From: JAYZQT01 sp964412235
GTDB lineage: Bacteria > Pseudomonadota > Alphaproteobacteria > MPNO01 > UBA830
Direction of reading: 5' to 3'
Length of the DNA: 53,211 bases
Assembly: GCA_964412235.1 (NCBI GenBank)
Contig: CAYPNT010000013.1
Location: forward strand, 1 to 53,211
Under the pieces are notes generated by a model. It ran no database searches, had not been told where the DNA came from, and worked only from the letters and a program-made list of their open reading frames with translations. The position numbers were made by a program, and so were the translations under genes. This document shows positions 42,149-51,334 of this stretch, piece by piece (the first letter of the stretch is position 1; each line of letters starts with the position of its first letter).

Positions 42149-44116
42149 ATGTTCAATAAGGTCCTTATCGCTAATCGCGGGGAGATCGCCTGCCGAATTA
42201 TACACACTTGCCGCCGTATGGGTCTAGCAACGGTCGCAGTCTACTCGTCCGCTGACCGGCATGCTCTGCACAAAGAAATGACGGACGAGGCATATTGGAT
42301 TGGTGCGGCACCGTCGTCTGAAAGTTATTTGAAGAAAGAATCGGTTTTAGATGTTGCGCGGGCATGTGGAGCAGATGCTGTTCATCCCGGGTTTGGATTT
42401 CTTTCCGAAAACGCAGAATTCGCGGCGGCATGCAATGACCAAGGCGTCAAGTTTATCGGTCCGTCCACTGACGTAATAAAGCAGCTGGGCTCAAAATTGG
42501 AGGCGAAAGAATTTGTATCCAACGCCGGGATCTCTGTGTTACCGGGAAGTGTTGGAGACAACGAAAGTAATACTTCGTTAGCCGCAAAGGCTAAGGAACT
42601 AGGTCTCCCCGTTATAGTTAAACCATTAGCGGGTGGCGGCGGTCGCGGAATGCGCATCGTACGTAAAATGAGAGAGTTAAAAGACGCATTAAATGGTGCG
42701 AGGCGGGAGGCATTATCGTCATTTGGAGATGATAGTCTCCTGATAGAGAAATTCATTGGCAATGCGCGGCATATCGAGGTGCAAATATTTGCTGATAACC
42801 ATGGAAATGCTGTTCATTTATTTGAGCGAGATTGTTCGATCCAGCGGCGTTATCAGAAGGTGATCGAAGAAGCGCCGGCTCCCGGTTTAACAGAAAATGT
42901 GCGACATGAGCTTTTTGAGGCCGCGCTCAAGATAGCTAATTTAATTGGTTATACTGGGGCAGGCACAGTAGAATTTTTGGTTGAGCCTAATAACAAATTT
43001 TGGTTTATAGAAATTAATCCGCGGCTCCAGGTGGAACATCCCATTACCGAGCAAATAACGGGCTTGGACCTTGTCGAATGGCAGCTACGCGTGGCTGCAG
43101 GAGAAAAACTACCGTTGAGCCAGTCGGAGATCCCTTGCAACGGCCATTCCATCGAGGCCAGATTATATGCGGAAGATCCCGGAAAAGAACTAACACCTAG
43201 CGCGGGGCGCGTTGACTATCTGAATTTACCCGACAGGTCACCCAATATTCGTGTCGAGGTTGGTATTCGCACAGGTGACTTTGTCACCACGTTTTACGAT
43301 CCAATGGTCGCTAAAATAATAGCAACGGCGAAAAACCGGAAAGATGCGATAAGTATTTTATCTGAGGCTTTGGGCAAGGTTCGGGTGGCGGGCCCTCAGA
43401 CCAATGAGCGGTTTTTAAAGAAAATAATAGACAACCCTATATACAGGAGGGGGATACAGAATACCGGGTTCGTTTCGAAAAACCTTAATAACCTGTTGCA
43501 ATCAGAGGATTTGATCCCCAACAGCTTGTATGCATTAGTGGCCTTAGCTGAATTTAGTCGGCCAAAAAACGCGCAGTCTGTTTCACCGTGGGATGCTATT
43601 GACGGTTGGCGCTTAAACGGTCGCCAATATCGGCGGATTGTTTTTCACTATGGCGATAAAAAGTTGTGTTTCGAATATGCTTCAGGGGGGTTAGTTCATG
43701 GAGAAAAGTTTATTCAAGCTTCTGGGTTTTGGCAGTCTGAACATTCTTTTTTGGGAACTATTGAAGGGGAAGAGTTGCCGGTCACTATTATTAGAAAAAG
43801 TGACATCATCACTGCATTCGTCGAAAGCCAACGCCATGTATTGGAGGTTTATAGCCCTCTCAAGTATTATACCGACTTGGGGGCGGGCGTTGGCTCAACT
43901 TTCGCGGCCATGCCGGGCGTAGTTATTGCCTTGCACGTAGAAAAAGGAAACCACGTTGAGGCTGGAAAACCGCTTTTGGCAATAGAGGCGATGAAGGTAG
44001 AACACACCATTCGCGCGCCATATGATGGTTTCGTATCCGAAGTTTGTTTTGAAATAGGTGACTTGGTGAACGAGGGTGATCAAGTTATTCGGTTGGAGCC
44101 AGACAAAGAGGTCTAA
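42149..44116 (+). CDS. mccA: Methylcrotonoyl-CoA carboxylase, biotin-containing (alpha) subunit
   Basis: A 655-residue biotin carboxylase/carrier protein, partner of the preceding beta subunit. It opens with MFNKVLIANRGEIACRI, then the ATP-grasp domain with the glycine-rich KPLAGGGGRGMR loop near 150 and EHPITEQITG near 297. A BT-like middle region (about 450-570) precedes the biotinyl domain, with Lys616 in AIEAMKVEHTI as the biotin site (AMKV rather than AMKM). Its length is normal for MccA. Methylglutaconyl-CoA hydratase and HMG-CoA lyase, often in the same cluster, are not next to it. A convergent gene lies 95 bases downstream; only a 5-bp AT-rich hairpin is seen there. Confidence 0.95.
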   Translation: MFNKVLIANRGEIACRIIHTCRRMGLATVAVYSSADRHALHKEMTDEAYWIGAAPSSESYLKKESVLDVARACGADAVHPGFGFLSENAEFAAACNDQGVKFIGPSTDVIKQLGSKLEAKEFVSNAGISVLPGSVGDNESNTSLAAKAKELGLPVIVKPLAGGGGRGMRIVRKMRELKDALNGARREALSSFGDDSLLIEKFIGNARHIEVQIFADNHGNAVHLFERDCSIQRRYQKVIEEAPAPGLTENVRHELFEAALKIANLIGYTGAGTVEFLVEPNNKFWFIEINPRLQVEHPITEQITGLDLVEWQLRVAAGEKLPLSQSEIPCNGHSIEARLYAEDPGKELTPSAGRVDYLNLPDRSPNIRVEVGIRTGDFVTTFYDPMVAKIIATAKNRKDAISILSEALGKVRVAGPQTNERFLKKIIDNPIYRRGIQNTGFVSKNLNNLLQSEDLIPNSLYALVALAEFSRPKNAQSVSPWDAIDGWRLNGRQYRRIVFHYGDKKLCFEYASGGLVHGEKFIQASGFWQSEHSFLGTIEGEELPVTIIRKSDIITAFVESQRHVLEVYSPLKYYTDLGAGVGSTFAAMPGVVIALHVEKGNHVEAGKPLLAIEAMKVEHTIRAPYDGFVSEVCFEIGDLVNEGDQVIRLEPDKEV

Positions 44117-44211
44117 GGAATTAATCAAAATGATTATTTTTGAAAATGCAACAATTAGCTTGGGAATCTTATGTTATCTACGTGCATTTGGTTTGTGTTG
44201 ACAAGGGAATT

Positions 44212-45528
44212 TCACAGCAGCGCATTATAGCGTTTCTGATAGTTGTCGTCGTTCGGCCGTTGTAGTATGCGTTCAGATAAAAGGTGACGAGAGATATTGG
44301 TTCGTTTACATTTGCGCGCTGCATCTTCAAGTATTTGGCGAAATAGGTCCCTTTGTGTGTGGCTCCCGCCAACCGGGCCTAAATCATTGCGTAAAGGCCA
44401 AAGAATGTTACAGGCAATTTCATATTCTTTAGCCTCATAGGCCACAATACCTTTGCAAAGCGGTATCAAGGTCGATTTTGTTACGTTGGCTGTCCAGTTA
44501 TTATTAGCTTCCGAAAATTCTTCCATGGATTTGATGTAGTCGCGAGCTGATTCCAATTGACCGGCAGCAGCCATAGCAAGGCAAAAGTGCACATCTCGGA
44601 ACGTTAAGATGTGATCTTTTGTTCGAGTTCTCGCGTGGTCGGCCAACAGATGCCATCGTTCACCCACATTAATACCATGAATTTCAACGCGTTTTAGGAG
44701 CGACGAGTGGTTAGATACATCGACGTACGAGGGGGTGTTTATCGATCGCAGCAACCCGTCGTGAATAGAAATAGCTTTGTCGATATCGTCCAGATTGAGG
44801 TGAAAAAGGGCAGCGTGCCACCAAAGGTGAGCTTTAAAGGGATTACGATCGGACCAATCTTCGGCTGAGTAGTTTAACCATTCGACTCCCTCTTCGTAAC
44901 GCCCCTGCATGTCGAGAACGTGAGAAACGGCATGAATAGCCCAAAGGTCCTCTGGATTGGCCATCGCTGCTTCGCGACCTGTGCGCTCTGCTTCATCGTA
45001 GTTTCCGCACTCCTCTAGCGCATATGCGTACATACCTTGAACAACGGAGTAACCTGGCACGGAACTATCCCAGGCCGCTAAAACACCCCGGATCACGGAA
45101 AGTAAAACCTGACTACGGCCAGTATAAAAAGCCATCGTATGGTGTAATTTAAGCGCTAATATATCGCGAGGGGCAATAGTGAGAAGCTGTTCCCATACTT
45201 GACACGTTTTAAGTAGGTCGCACTCCGCCCAGGCGGCGAGGGCCTCTACATGCAGACGTTCACGTTCGGACAGCATACTGACCTGTGGAATAAGCGAACG
45301 TATTATTTCCTGAACTTTTGGTATGACTTTTCGATTTTCAACCATCATCAGGAAATATCCCCGGAGACATATAGCGAGTACAAACTCTGGGTCAGCAGAT
45401 AACGCTTTTTTAAGCTTGGCCGATGGGGTGGTGCGATAATGTAAGAAATCTTCGATCGCGTTAGAAAAATGCGACGCGGCGTTTGCGCTCCCCGTTGTTA
45501 ATACATTTCCCTGACTGTCGTGGTACAT
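44212..45528 (-). CDS. TTC38-like tetratricopeptide repeat protein
   Basis: A 438-residue soluble helical repeat protein of the TTC38 type, from the ATG at 45528 (a GTG at 45573 would add 15 residues). Helical-hairpin repeats run through most of the chain, with HFSNAIEDFL near the N-terminus, NYDEAERTGREAAMANPEDLWAIHAVSHVLDMQGRYEEGVEWL near the middle and HLWWHAALFHLNLDDIDKAI after it; the HAVSHVLDMQGR and HLWWH segments are the family hallmark. The molecular role of this family is unknown in bacteria; scaffolding of metabolic proteins is only a guess. It is divergent from recA. Confidence 0.87.
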   Translation of the reverse strand: MYHDSQGNVLTTGSANAASHFSNAIEDFLHYRTTPSAKLKKALSADPEFVLAICLRGYFLMMVENRKVIPKVQEIIRSLIPQVSMLSERERLHVEALAAWAECDLLKTCQVWEQLLTIAPRDILALKLHHTMAFYTGRSQVLLSVIRGVLAAWDSSVPGYSVVQGMYAYALEECGNYDEAERTGREAAMANPEDLWAIHAVSHVLDMQGRYEEGVEWLNYSAEDWSDRNPFKAHLWWHAALFHLNLDDIDKAISIHDGLLRSINTPSYVDVSNHSSLLKRVEIHGINVGERWHLLADHARTRTKDHILTFRDVHFCLAMAAAGQLESARDYIKSMEEFSEANNNWTANVTKSTLIPLCKGIVAYEAKEYEIACNILWPLRNDLGPVGGSHTQRDLFRQILEDAARKCKRTNISRHLLSERILQRPNDDNYQKRYNALL

Positions 45529-45831
45529 GAGTGTTCTTTTTATCTGTTGAATGTGTGCGGAAACTATGATCACAGAGATATACCGGGGTCAACTCAACAA
45601 AAAAATGTCTCCGTCGGGTGACTGCCTCACGAATCACTGCTCGTAAGTAATACGAATCAGAAAAGGAATGTTCTTACAGAAAATTAGAACATAACATGAA
45701 AATAGGAACAAAATCTCATATAAAACAGTATATTATAAATATATTGAAAAAGGAGAACAAAACGGGTACATTTAAATTCTTTTGATGCAATTGAACTGTT
45801 ATGGTCGGTGTGGAATAAGGAGTGAAGCGAT
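45529..45831. other. 303-base divergent intergenic region upstream of recA
   Basis: No gene is seen here. The half nearest the TTC38-like gene is mixed sequence; the half nearest recA (about 45660-45790) is strongly A/T-rich, with candidate SOS elements at 45669-45701 and TATA-rich tracts around 45725-45745 that could hold the recA promoter. The recA Shine-Dalgarno AAGGAG ends 9 bases before its ATG. Confidence 0.6.
45669..45701. promoter_or_regulatory. Candidate LexA/SOS operator of recA
   Basis: TGTTCT (45669-45674) and AGAACA (45686-45691) are inverted around 11 bases. GAAC-N7-GAAA at 45687-45701 is one base short of GAAC-N7-GAAC, the reverse complement of the alphaproteobacterial LexA box GTTC-N7-GTTC. 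The position, about 130-160 bases before recA, is plausible but rather distant. Confidence 0.35.
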
Positions 45832-46932
45832 ATGGTTGAGGCAAATCTTAGAGTCATTGAACCGGATATGGAAAAATCAACGGGTGAGAAATCTAAAGCA
45901 TTAGAAGCCGCTTTAAGCCAGATAGAACGGGCCCATGGTAAGGGCTCTATTATGAAATTGGGTGATGGATCTGCACCCATTGATACCGAGGCCGTATCGA
46001 CTGGATCGATTGGGTTAGATATTGCACTAGGCATTGGTGGTGTGCCGCGTGGGCGAATTGCAGAAATTTATGGCCCTGAAAGTTCTGGCAAAACTACTTT
46101 GGCGTTACACATTGTAGCGGAAGCCCAAAAAAGTGGGGGCACTTGTGCTTTCATAGATGCGGAGCATGCGCTCGATCCCGTCTACGCACAAAAGCTAAAT
46201 GTGGATGTTGAAGAATTGTTGATTTCTCAGCCGGATGCCGGCGAACAGGCTCTTGAAATAGCCGATACTCTCGTCAGATCCGGTGCGATTGACGTAATTG
46301 TAATAGATTCGGTGGCTGCGTTGGTTCCAAGGGCTGAGCTTGAAGGCGAAATGGGCGACGCTCACGTTGGTTTGCAAGCGCGGCTGATGAGTCAGGCACT
46401 ACGCAAACTTACCGGGTCAATAAATCGTTCAAAATGTTTGATTGTTTTTATCAACCAAATTCGAATGAAGATTGGAGTTATGTTTGGTAGTCCCGAGACT
46501 ACATCTGGCGGTAATGCTCTTAAATTTTATTCATCGGTGAGGCTGGATATACGCCGAATAGGTGCCATTAAGGACAGAGATGAGATTGTAGGTAATCAAA
46601 CCCGCGTAAAAGTGGTAAAAAATAAAATGGCCCCGCCATTTAAAACAATTGAGTTTGACATAATGTATGGCGAGGGTATCTCTAAAATGGGCGAGTTGAT
46701 TGATCTTGGAGTTAAAGCTGGAATTGTCGAGAAGGCAGGTTCTTGGTTTTCTTATGGTGATCAACGAATTGGTCAGGGACGTGAAAACGCGAAAAGTTTT
46801 TTGCAGACCAATACCGATATAGCCGCGCAACTAGAGCGAGAGATACTAGAACATGCCGGGATTTTGAATGAAGCGGCAATGACCGACCCGCCCAGTATCG
46901 TGGAAGATGACGAGGAACTGGATGAGGTCTAA
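45832..46932 (+). CDS. recA: Recombinase RecA
   Basis: DNA strand-exchange ATPase of 366 residues that drives homologous recombination and LexA self-cleavage. Walker A is GPESSGKT at 81-88; Walker B is the VIVIDSVAALVP strand near 155-166; MRKLTG-equivalent LRKLTGSINRSK and the FINQIRMKIGVMFG loop-L2 segment near 205-218 are intact. The C-terminus is acidic (EDDEELDEV), as usual. AAGGAG lies 9 bases upstream. It is followed by a strong terminator and then alaS, the alphaproteobacterial order. It has a possible SOS operator upstream. Confidence 0.98.
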   Translation: MVEANLRVIEPDMEKSTGEKSKALEAALSQIERAHGKGSIMKLGDGSAPIDTEAVSTGSIGLDIALGIGGVPRGRIAEIYGPESSGKTTLALHIVAEAQKSGGTCAFIDAEHALDPVYAQKLNVDVEELLISQPDAGEQALEIADTLVRSGAIDVIVIDSVAALVPRAELEGEMGDAHVGLQARLMSQALRKLTGSINRSKCLIVFINQIRMKIGVMFGSPETTSGGNALKFYSSVRLDIRRIGAIKDRDEIVGNQTRVKVVKNKMAPPFKTIEFDIMYGEGISKMGELIDLGVKAGIVEKAGSWFSYGDQRIGQGRENAKSFLQTNTDIAAQLEREILEHAGILNEAAMTDPPSIVEDDEELDEV

Positions 46933-46953
46933 AAAATGTATCCGTAAGTAAAT

Positions 46954-46985
46954 AAAGGGCTCCAAGTTTGGGGCCCTTTTTGTTA
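46954..46985 (+). terminator. Rho-independent terminator after recA
   Basis: AAAGGGCTCC (46954-46963) pairs with GGGGCCCTTT (46970-46979), a 10-bp stem with one G-U pair and a 6-base loop, running into five T. It separates recA from alaS transcription. Confidence 0.88.
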
Positions 46986-47087
46986 TGTGTTGTGTGATCG
47001 TGCTATTAAGAGCTAAGGCTTGGGTTTTATTATTTATTTGAGCACTTACGGAATTGGCAGTGGGTTTATAAGGATTTAAACTTACGA

Positions 47088-49745
47088 ATGACTTCTACGA
47101 CAAATGAAATCCGAACTAAATTCTTAGACTACTTTGCCGGGCATGGTCATGAACTTGTCGCATCGTCGGCACTAGTGCCTCATAACGACCCCACATTGCT
47201 TTTTACCAATGCGGGAATGGTGCAGTTCAAAAACGTGTTTACTGGCATCGAAACTCTTCCGTTTAAGCGAGCGGTGACCTCCCAGAAATGTGTCCGTGCC
47301 GGTGGAAAACATAATGATTTAGAAAACGTAGGTTACACGGCTCGACACCATACATTTTTTGAAATGTTGGGGAACTTTTCCTTTGGCGATTATTTCAAGG
47401 ACATTGCAATTGAACATGCGTGGAACCTCGTGACCAAGGAATACGGTATTTCGTCCGACAAGTTATCGGTCACCGTGTTTAGTGAGGATGATCAGGCTTT
47501 TGAATTGTGGAAGAAAATAGCCGGATTGCCTGAGAGCCGTATCATCCGCATACCGACAAGTGATAATTTTTGGTCAATGGGGGATACTGGACCGTGCGGC
47601 CCATGTTCCGAGATTTTTTATGATCACGGCGATAGCGTTCCGGGTGGTCCGCCAGGAACCCCTGATGAAGATGGCGACAGGTTTATAGAAATTTGGAACC
47701 TGGTTTTTATGCAGTTTGAGCAGATCGATGCGGATAATCGCCAAGACTTACCCAAGCCATCAATCGACACAGGAATGGGTCTAGAGCGCCTTACGGCTGT
47801 TTTACAAGGAAAACATAATAATTATGACATTGACCTAATGCGGCGCTTGATAGAGGCGTCCGCTAACGCCTCCGGAGTAGACGGAGATGGCCATTTTCAA
47901 GCCTCACACCGCGTGATTGCGGACCATCTAAGGTCATCGAGTTTTCTAATAGCTGATGGCGTATTACCATCCAATGAGGGCCGAGGGTACGTCCTTCGTC
48001 GGATCATGCGGCGCGCTATGCGTCACGTTCACATTATGGGTTGTGCTGAGCCCCTGTTATGGAGGCTCGTGGATACCTTATGCGCGGAAATGGGGGCCGC
48101 ATTCCCCGAATTAAAGAGAGCGGAGGCGTTGATTAGTGAAACGCTAAAGTTAGAAGAAACTCGGTTTAAAGAAACATTGGATCGTGGTCTTCGTCTGCTT
48201 GAAGAAGAGACGTCAAAACTCGGAGAATGTGAGACGTTAGACGGTGCCGTTGCATTTCGGCTTTACGATACATATGGGTTTCCACTCGATCTCACTGAAG
48301 ATGTGCTAAGGGGCCAAGGACGGTCAGTAGATACGTCTGGGTTTGATGCCGCCATGGAGAAACAACGGACGGAAGCAAGAAAGAATTGGATAGGGTCTGG
48401 TTCCAGGTTAGATGAGGCGTTTTGGTTTGATATTCGGGGGAGGGTCGGTGGAACAGAATTTCTTGGATATACCACGGAAATAGCGGAAGCAGAAATAACA
48501 ACACTAATAATCGATGGCAATGAAGCAACGGAAGTACATGAAGGTACTGAAGTGGAACTACTCGCCAACCAGACTCCGTTTTACGCAGAAGCGGGAGGCC
48601 AACAAGGAGATATTGGTACGGTCGTTACTGAAAGTGCCAAGTTAAATATTATCGATACAAGGAAAGAGTTAGAGGACGTACACGTCCATATCGCGAAAGT
48701 TGTCGCTGGGACGGTGCATCAAGGTGATACAGCAAATTTTGAGGTGAACGGTGCACGTCGGATGGCACTCAGAGCACACCATTCGGCAACGCATCTTCTG
48801 CATGAAGCACTCCGTCGTCGGCTTGGCGAACACATTACGCAAAAAGGCTCCATGGTGGCGCCCGATAGATTAAGGTTTGATGTTTCTCACCCTCAAGCGA
48901 TTAAGTCTGATGATTTGCGGGCGATAGAGCGCGAAGTTAATGCGCGCATACGCCTGAATACTCCCGTCGAGACCCGCCTAATGACTCCAGATGAGGCGAT
49001 AAAGCGTGGCGCGATGGCCTTGTTTGGCGAAAAATATGGGGATCAAGTGAGAGTGGTGGCAATGGGAGGCGAGGCCGAACCATTTTCTGTCGAACTTTGC
49101 GGGGGCACCCATGTCGTGCGTACCGGTGATATAGGGTTTTTCCAAATTTTATCAGAAAGTGCGGTCGCTGCCGGTGTGCGAAGAATAGAGGCTGTCGCCG
49201 GTGAGAGTGCGGAGGTGCAGGTTTGTCAGCAGCTAGATTTGCTGGATAAAGTTTCACTTGAGCTCCGGACTGGTCGGGGTGATATTTTAAAGAGAGTAAG
49301 CAGTCTGCTTGGAGATCGTAAAAAACTCGAACGGGAACTTTCGGAGTTACGGCGAAAATTTGCAAGTAGCCCAGGTCCTGATGTTAGTAATGCTGAAAGT
49401 GACGTTTCGGAAATCGGAAACCTAAAATTTTCTGCACGCTTACTTGAGAATGTCCCTTCAAAAGAACTTAAAGGCATGGTTGATGAAGTTAAGAAACAAA
49501 TCGGTAGCGGTGTTGTTGCAATAATTTCGGTGGCTGATGGCAAGGCATCAATAGTTGTTGGAGTTACTGACGACGCCACCGAACTCCTAGATGCTGTAGA
49601 ATTGGTGAAGATAGGGTCGGTCGCTTTGGGCGGAAAAGGTGGCGGGGGCAGACCAGATATGGCACAAGCGGGTGGTCCTAACGGGAGCGGTGCAGCGCGT
49701 GCTATAGATGAGATAGGAGCGGCGATTGCTCTGAAGGTTGCGTAG
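47088..49745 (+). CDS. alaS: Alanine--tRNA ligase
   Basis: Class II synthetase charging tRNA-Ala, 885 residues (E. coli 876). The catalytic core (1-460) contains the N-terminal FLDYFAGHGHELVASSALVP segment, FTNAGMVQFKNVFTG and GMGLERLTAVLQGKHNNYD. The editing domain has the zinc ligands His565 and His569 (HHSATH) and Cys671 and His675 (CGGTH), so mischarged Ser/Gly clearance is intact. The C-terminal oligomerisation domain with the conserved GGGGRPDMAQAGG lies near 850. It follows recA after 155 bases including a terminator, so it probably has its own promoter. Confidence 0.98.
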   Translation: MTSTTNEIRTKFLDYFAGHGHELVASSALVPHNDPTLLFTNAGMVQFKNVFTGIETLPFKRAVTSQKCVRAGGKHNDLENVGYTARHHTFFEMLGNFSFGDYFKDIAIEHAWNLVTKEYGISSDKLSVTVFSEDDQAFELWKKIAGLPESRIIRIPTSDNFWSMGDTGPCGPCSEIFYDHGDSVPGGPPGTPDEDGDRFIEIWNLVFMQFEQIDADNRQDLPKPSIDTGMGLERLTAVLQGKHNNYDIDLMRRLIEASANASGVDGDGHFQASHRVIADHLRSSSFLIADGVLPSNEGRGYVLRRIMRRAMRHVHIMGCAEPLLWRLVDTLCAEMGAAFPELKRAEALISETLKLEETRFKETLDRGLRLLEEETSKLGECETLDGAVAFRLYDTYGFPLDLTEDVLRGQGRSVDTSGFDAAMEKQRTEARKNWIGSGSRLDEAFWFDIRGRVGGTEFLGYTTEIAEAEITTLIIDGNEATEVHEGTEVELLANQTPFYAEAGGQQGDIGTVVTESAKLNIIDTRKELEDVHVHIAKVVAGTVHQGDTANFEVNGARRMALRAHHSATHLLHEALRRRLGEHITQKGSMVAPDRLRFDVSHPQAIKSDDLRAIEREVNARIRLNTPVETRLMTPDEAIKRGAMALFGEKYGDQVRVVAMGGEAEPFSVELCGGTHVVRTGDIGFFQILSESAVAAGVRRIEAVAGESAEVQVCQQLDLLDKVSLELRTGRGDILKRVSSLLGDRKKLERELSELRRKFASSPGPDVSNAESDVSEIGNLKFSARLLENVPSKELKGMVDEVKKQIGSGVVAIISVADGKASIVVGVTDDATELLDAVELVKIGSVALGGKGGGGRPDMAQAGGPNGSGAARAIDEIGAAIALKVA

Positions 49746-49808
49746 TTGTGCGCAAAATTTAACTTAATCAGCAGACCATGCCCGAGTACGTTATGGGCTT
49801 AACAAAAT

Positions 49809-49828
49809 ATATCGAAAGGCGATATTTT
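49809..49828 (+). terminator. Weak hairpin downstream of alaS
   Basis: ATATCG (49809-49814) pairs with CGATAT (49820-49825) around AAAGG and is followed by TTT. It is 64 bases after alaS. The rest of the 211-base gap to the next gene is A/T-rich with no other feature I can support. Confidence 0.3.
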
Positions 49829-49956
49829 AGTAATGAGGGCACTTTACATACATTCCTTCAGCTCTCAGTTTAGGGCAATTTTCGTATATAACTTATAGAC
49901 TCAGTTGAGCACATTTATCTTATAAATTTTCGAAACATCTCAAGGAGAAACTGAAT

Positions 49957-51324
49957 ATGATCGATTTAATGTCCATTGCACGAACCGAGGCTGGTGGTGG
50001 CGATCTTTTCAGTATGTTTGACAAAATGTTTGACGCTGCGGATCTGCGCCCCGATGGGTATCCTGAGGCTGTGGTATGGAAAGGTGGTAACCACAATAGC
50101 GAAGTGGCGCCAGTTGCTCATTCCTTAACCGATGCCTATGCCCTACTGGGGACTGTTGCAGCGATAGATATTCTAGGTCTGCCATTTTATGCGGTGCCAA
50201 TGTGGGCACAATATCGACATGATACAGAACTCGCTCCCCTTGGATGGTTTGGAAACATGCCGTGTACTTCGATTAAGTGGTCTACAGCTGGTGACGCCTA
50301 TGTAAATAACGCGGATGGAGAAAAAGTAGTTGTGATGGGAAAATCTGCTAATGCTCCTCTGCGGACCCAGGCTGGTGTTTATTGTAATGTCCGGCCATAT
50401 GGGCCAATCACGGTTGTGCGCTGCATGCCATGTCTTCCATACTCTCAGGATAAAGCTGTATTCGGTGTAGATGATAATGGAATTGTGCATTCTGAGATGA
50501 ATACGCCAGGTGTTCAACTCGCGTATGCAAATCGTTTGTTCTTGCGAATGGTGCATGAAACAGGAAGGCTTGGCCGAGTTGCCACGAAACCTACTCAAGC
50601 GATGGAAGACGGGATAAATGCGGGGCTGCATTCATGGCTTTTGAAGGGTACGAAGTTTGAAGTGGGTCGAAAATACGCGGTCGATCCTTATGATGAGCAC
50701 AAGGAGAGGATTGATAAAATAATTGATCTTCTACCCTCTGATTTTAAAGACGGGATGGAGAACTGGGGTGGGAGGATCGAACAGCATATTGCAGATACAA
50801 ACTACGGGCTTCTGCTGTGGGATTTAATAGAGCAGCGGGATACCATCGTTTTAGCGACAGACCTAGATGGTGACAGACTAACGGACCTACTTGCTGACGT
50901 TTCGGACCCACTTCGTGAATTTGGTAACCGGGTTGCAAAGCACTTAGGTCAAGATGTCAACATGGGTGATATTTGGAAAGAGATGGGTTACCAAACGGGG
51001 AATGGGAGAGACATGACGTCGGTAATGTATCGGATGGATGGGCCGCCAATACATGAACAAACGTTGGGGTCTGCAGATGCTATGTTACTCCGTTTATTGG
51101 ACGGGGACGAGTCAATGGGGGGTAGCAAACGGCCATATGACCCGCGAATCCATTTTGTTTTGATCCGGGATGCTTATTTGGATGCAAATAGCGACAATCA
51201 CGAGTTGCGAAAGTGGTTAGATAATGCGCTTCAGAAATTCGACTCAGTCTACGGTAGTGAACGACCCGGTTTCCTCGAAGGTTATGCAGCCTTGAAAGAG
51301 GCTATTACTCCCTGGGGACACTGA
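49957..51324 (+). CDS. Uncharacterised 455-residue protein
   Basis: I do not recognise the family. The gene is credible: AAGGAG lies 9 bases before the ATG, the frame spans 1.37 kb without interruption, and composition resembles its neighbours. No signal peptide is evident; the early stretch VAAIDILGLPFYAVPMW (67-83) is hydrophobic but short, so a soluble protein is more likely. Cys103, Cys143, Cys156 and Cys159 (CMPC) could form a metal or redox site. DLDGDR at 302-307 imitates the phosphohexomutase metal loop (D-x-D-x-D-R), but no serine loop of that family was found. The second half is rich in acidic and Gly residues. It sits between alaS and a LOG gene, where several alphaproteobacteria carry icd. 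Confidence 0.85.
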   Translation: MIDLMSIARTEAGGGDLFSMFDKMFDAADLRPDGYPEAVVWKGGNHNSEVAPVAHSLTDAYALLGTVAAIDILGLPFYAVPMWAQYRHDTELAPLGWFGNMPCTSIKWSTAGDAYVNNADGEKVVVMGKSANAPLRTQAGVYCNVRPYGPITVVRCMPCLPYSQDKAVFGVDDNGIVHSEMNTPGVQLAYANRLFLRMVHETGRLGRVATKPTQAMEDGINAGLHSWLLKGTKFEVGRKYAVDPYDEHKERIDKIIDLLPSDFKDGMENWGGRIEQHIADTNYGLLLWDLIEQRDTIVLATDLDGDRLTDLLADVSDPLREFGNRVAKHLGQDVNMGDIWKEMGYQTGNGRDMTSVMYRMDGPPIHEQTLGSADAMLLRLLDGDESMGGSKRPYDPRIHFVLIRDAYLDANSDNHELRKWLDNALQKFDSVYGSERPGFLEGYAALKEAITPWGH

Positions 51325-51334
51325 CCCTTATTTA

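Noticed and set aside
48937..49579. Antisense frames within alaS
   Set aside because: Shadows of a strongly conserved gene with an intact editing domain; no start signal or motif supports them.
50800..50900. Phosphohexomutase-like metal loop DLDGDR in the unknown 455-residue protein
   Set aside because: The phosphoserine loop and sugar-binding loops of that family were not found, so a single six-residue match is probably chance.
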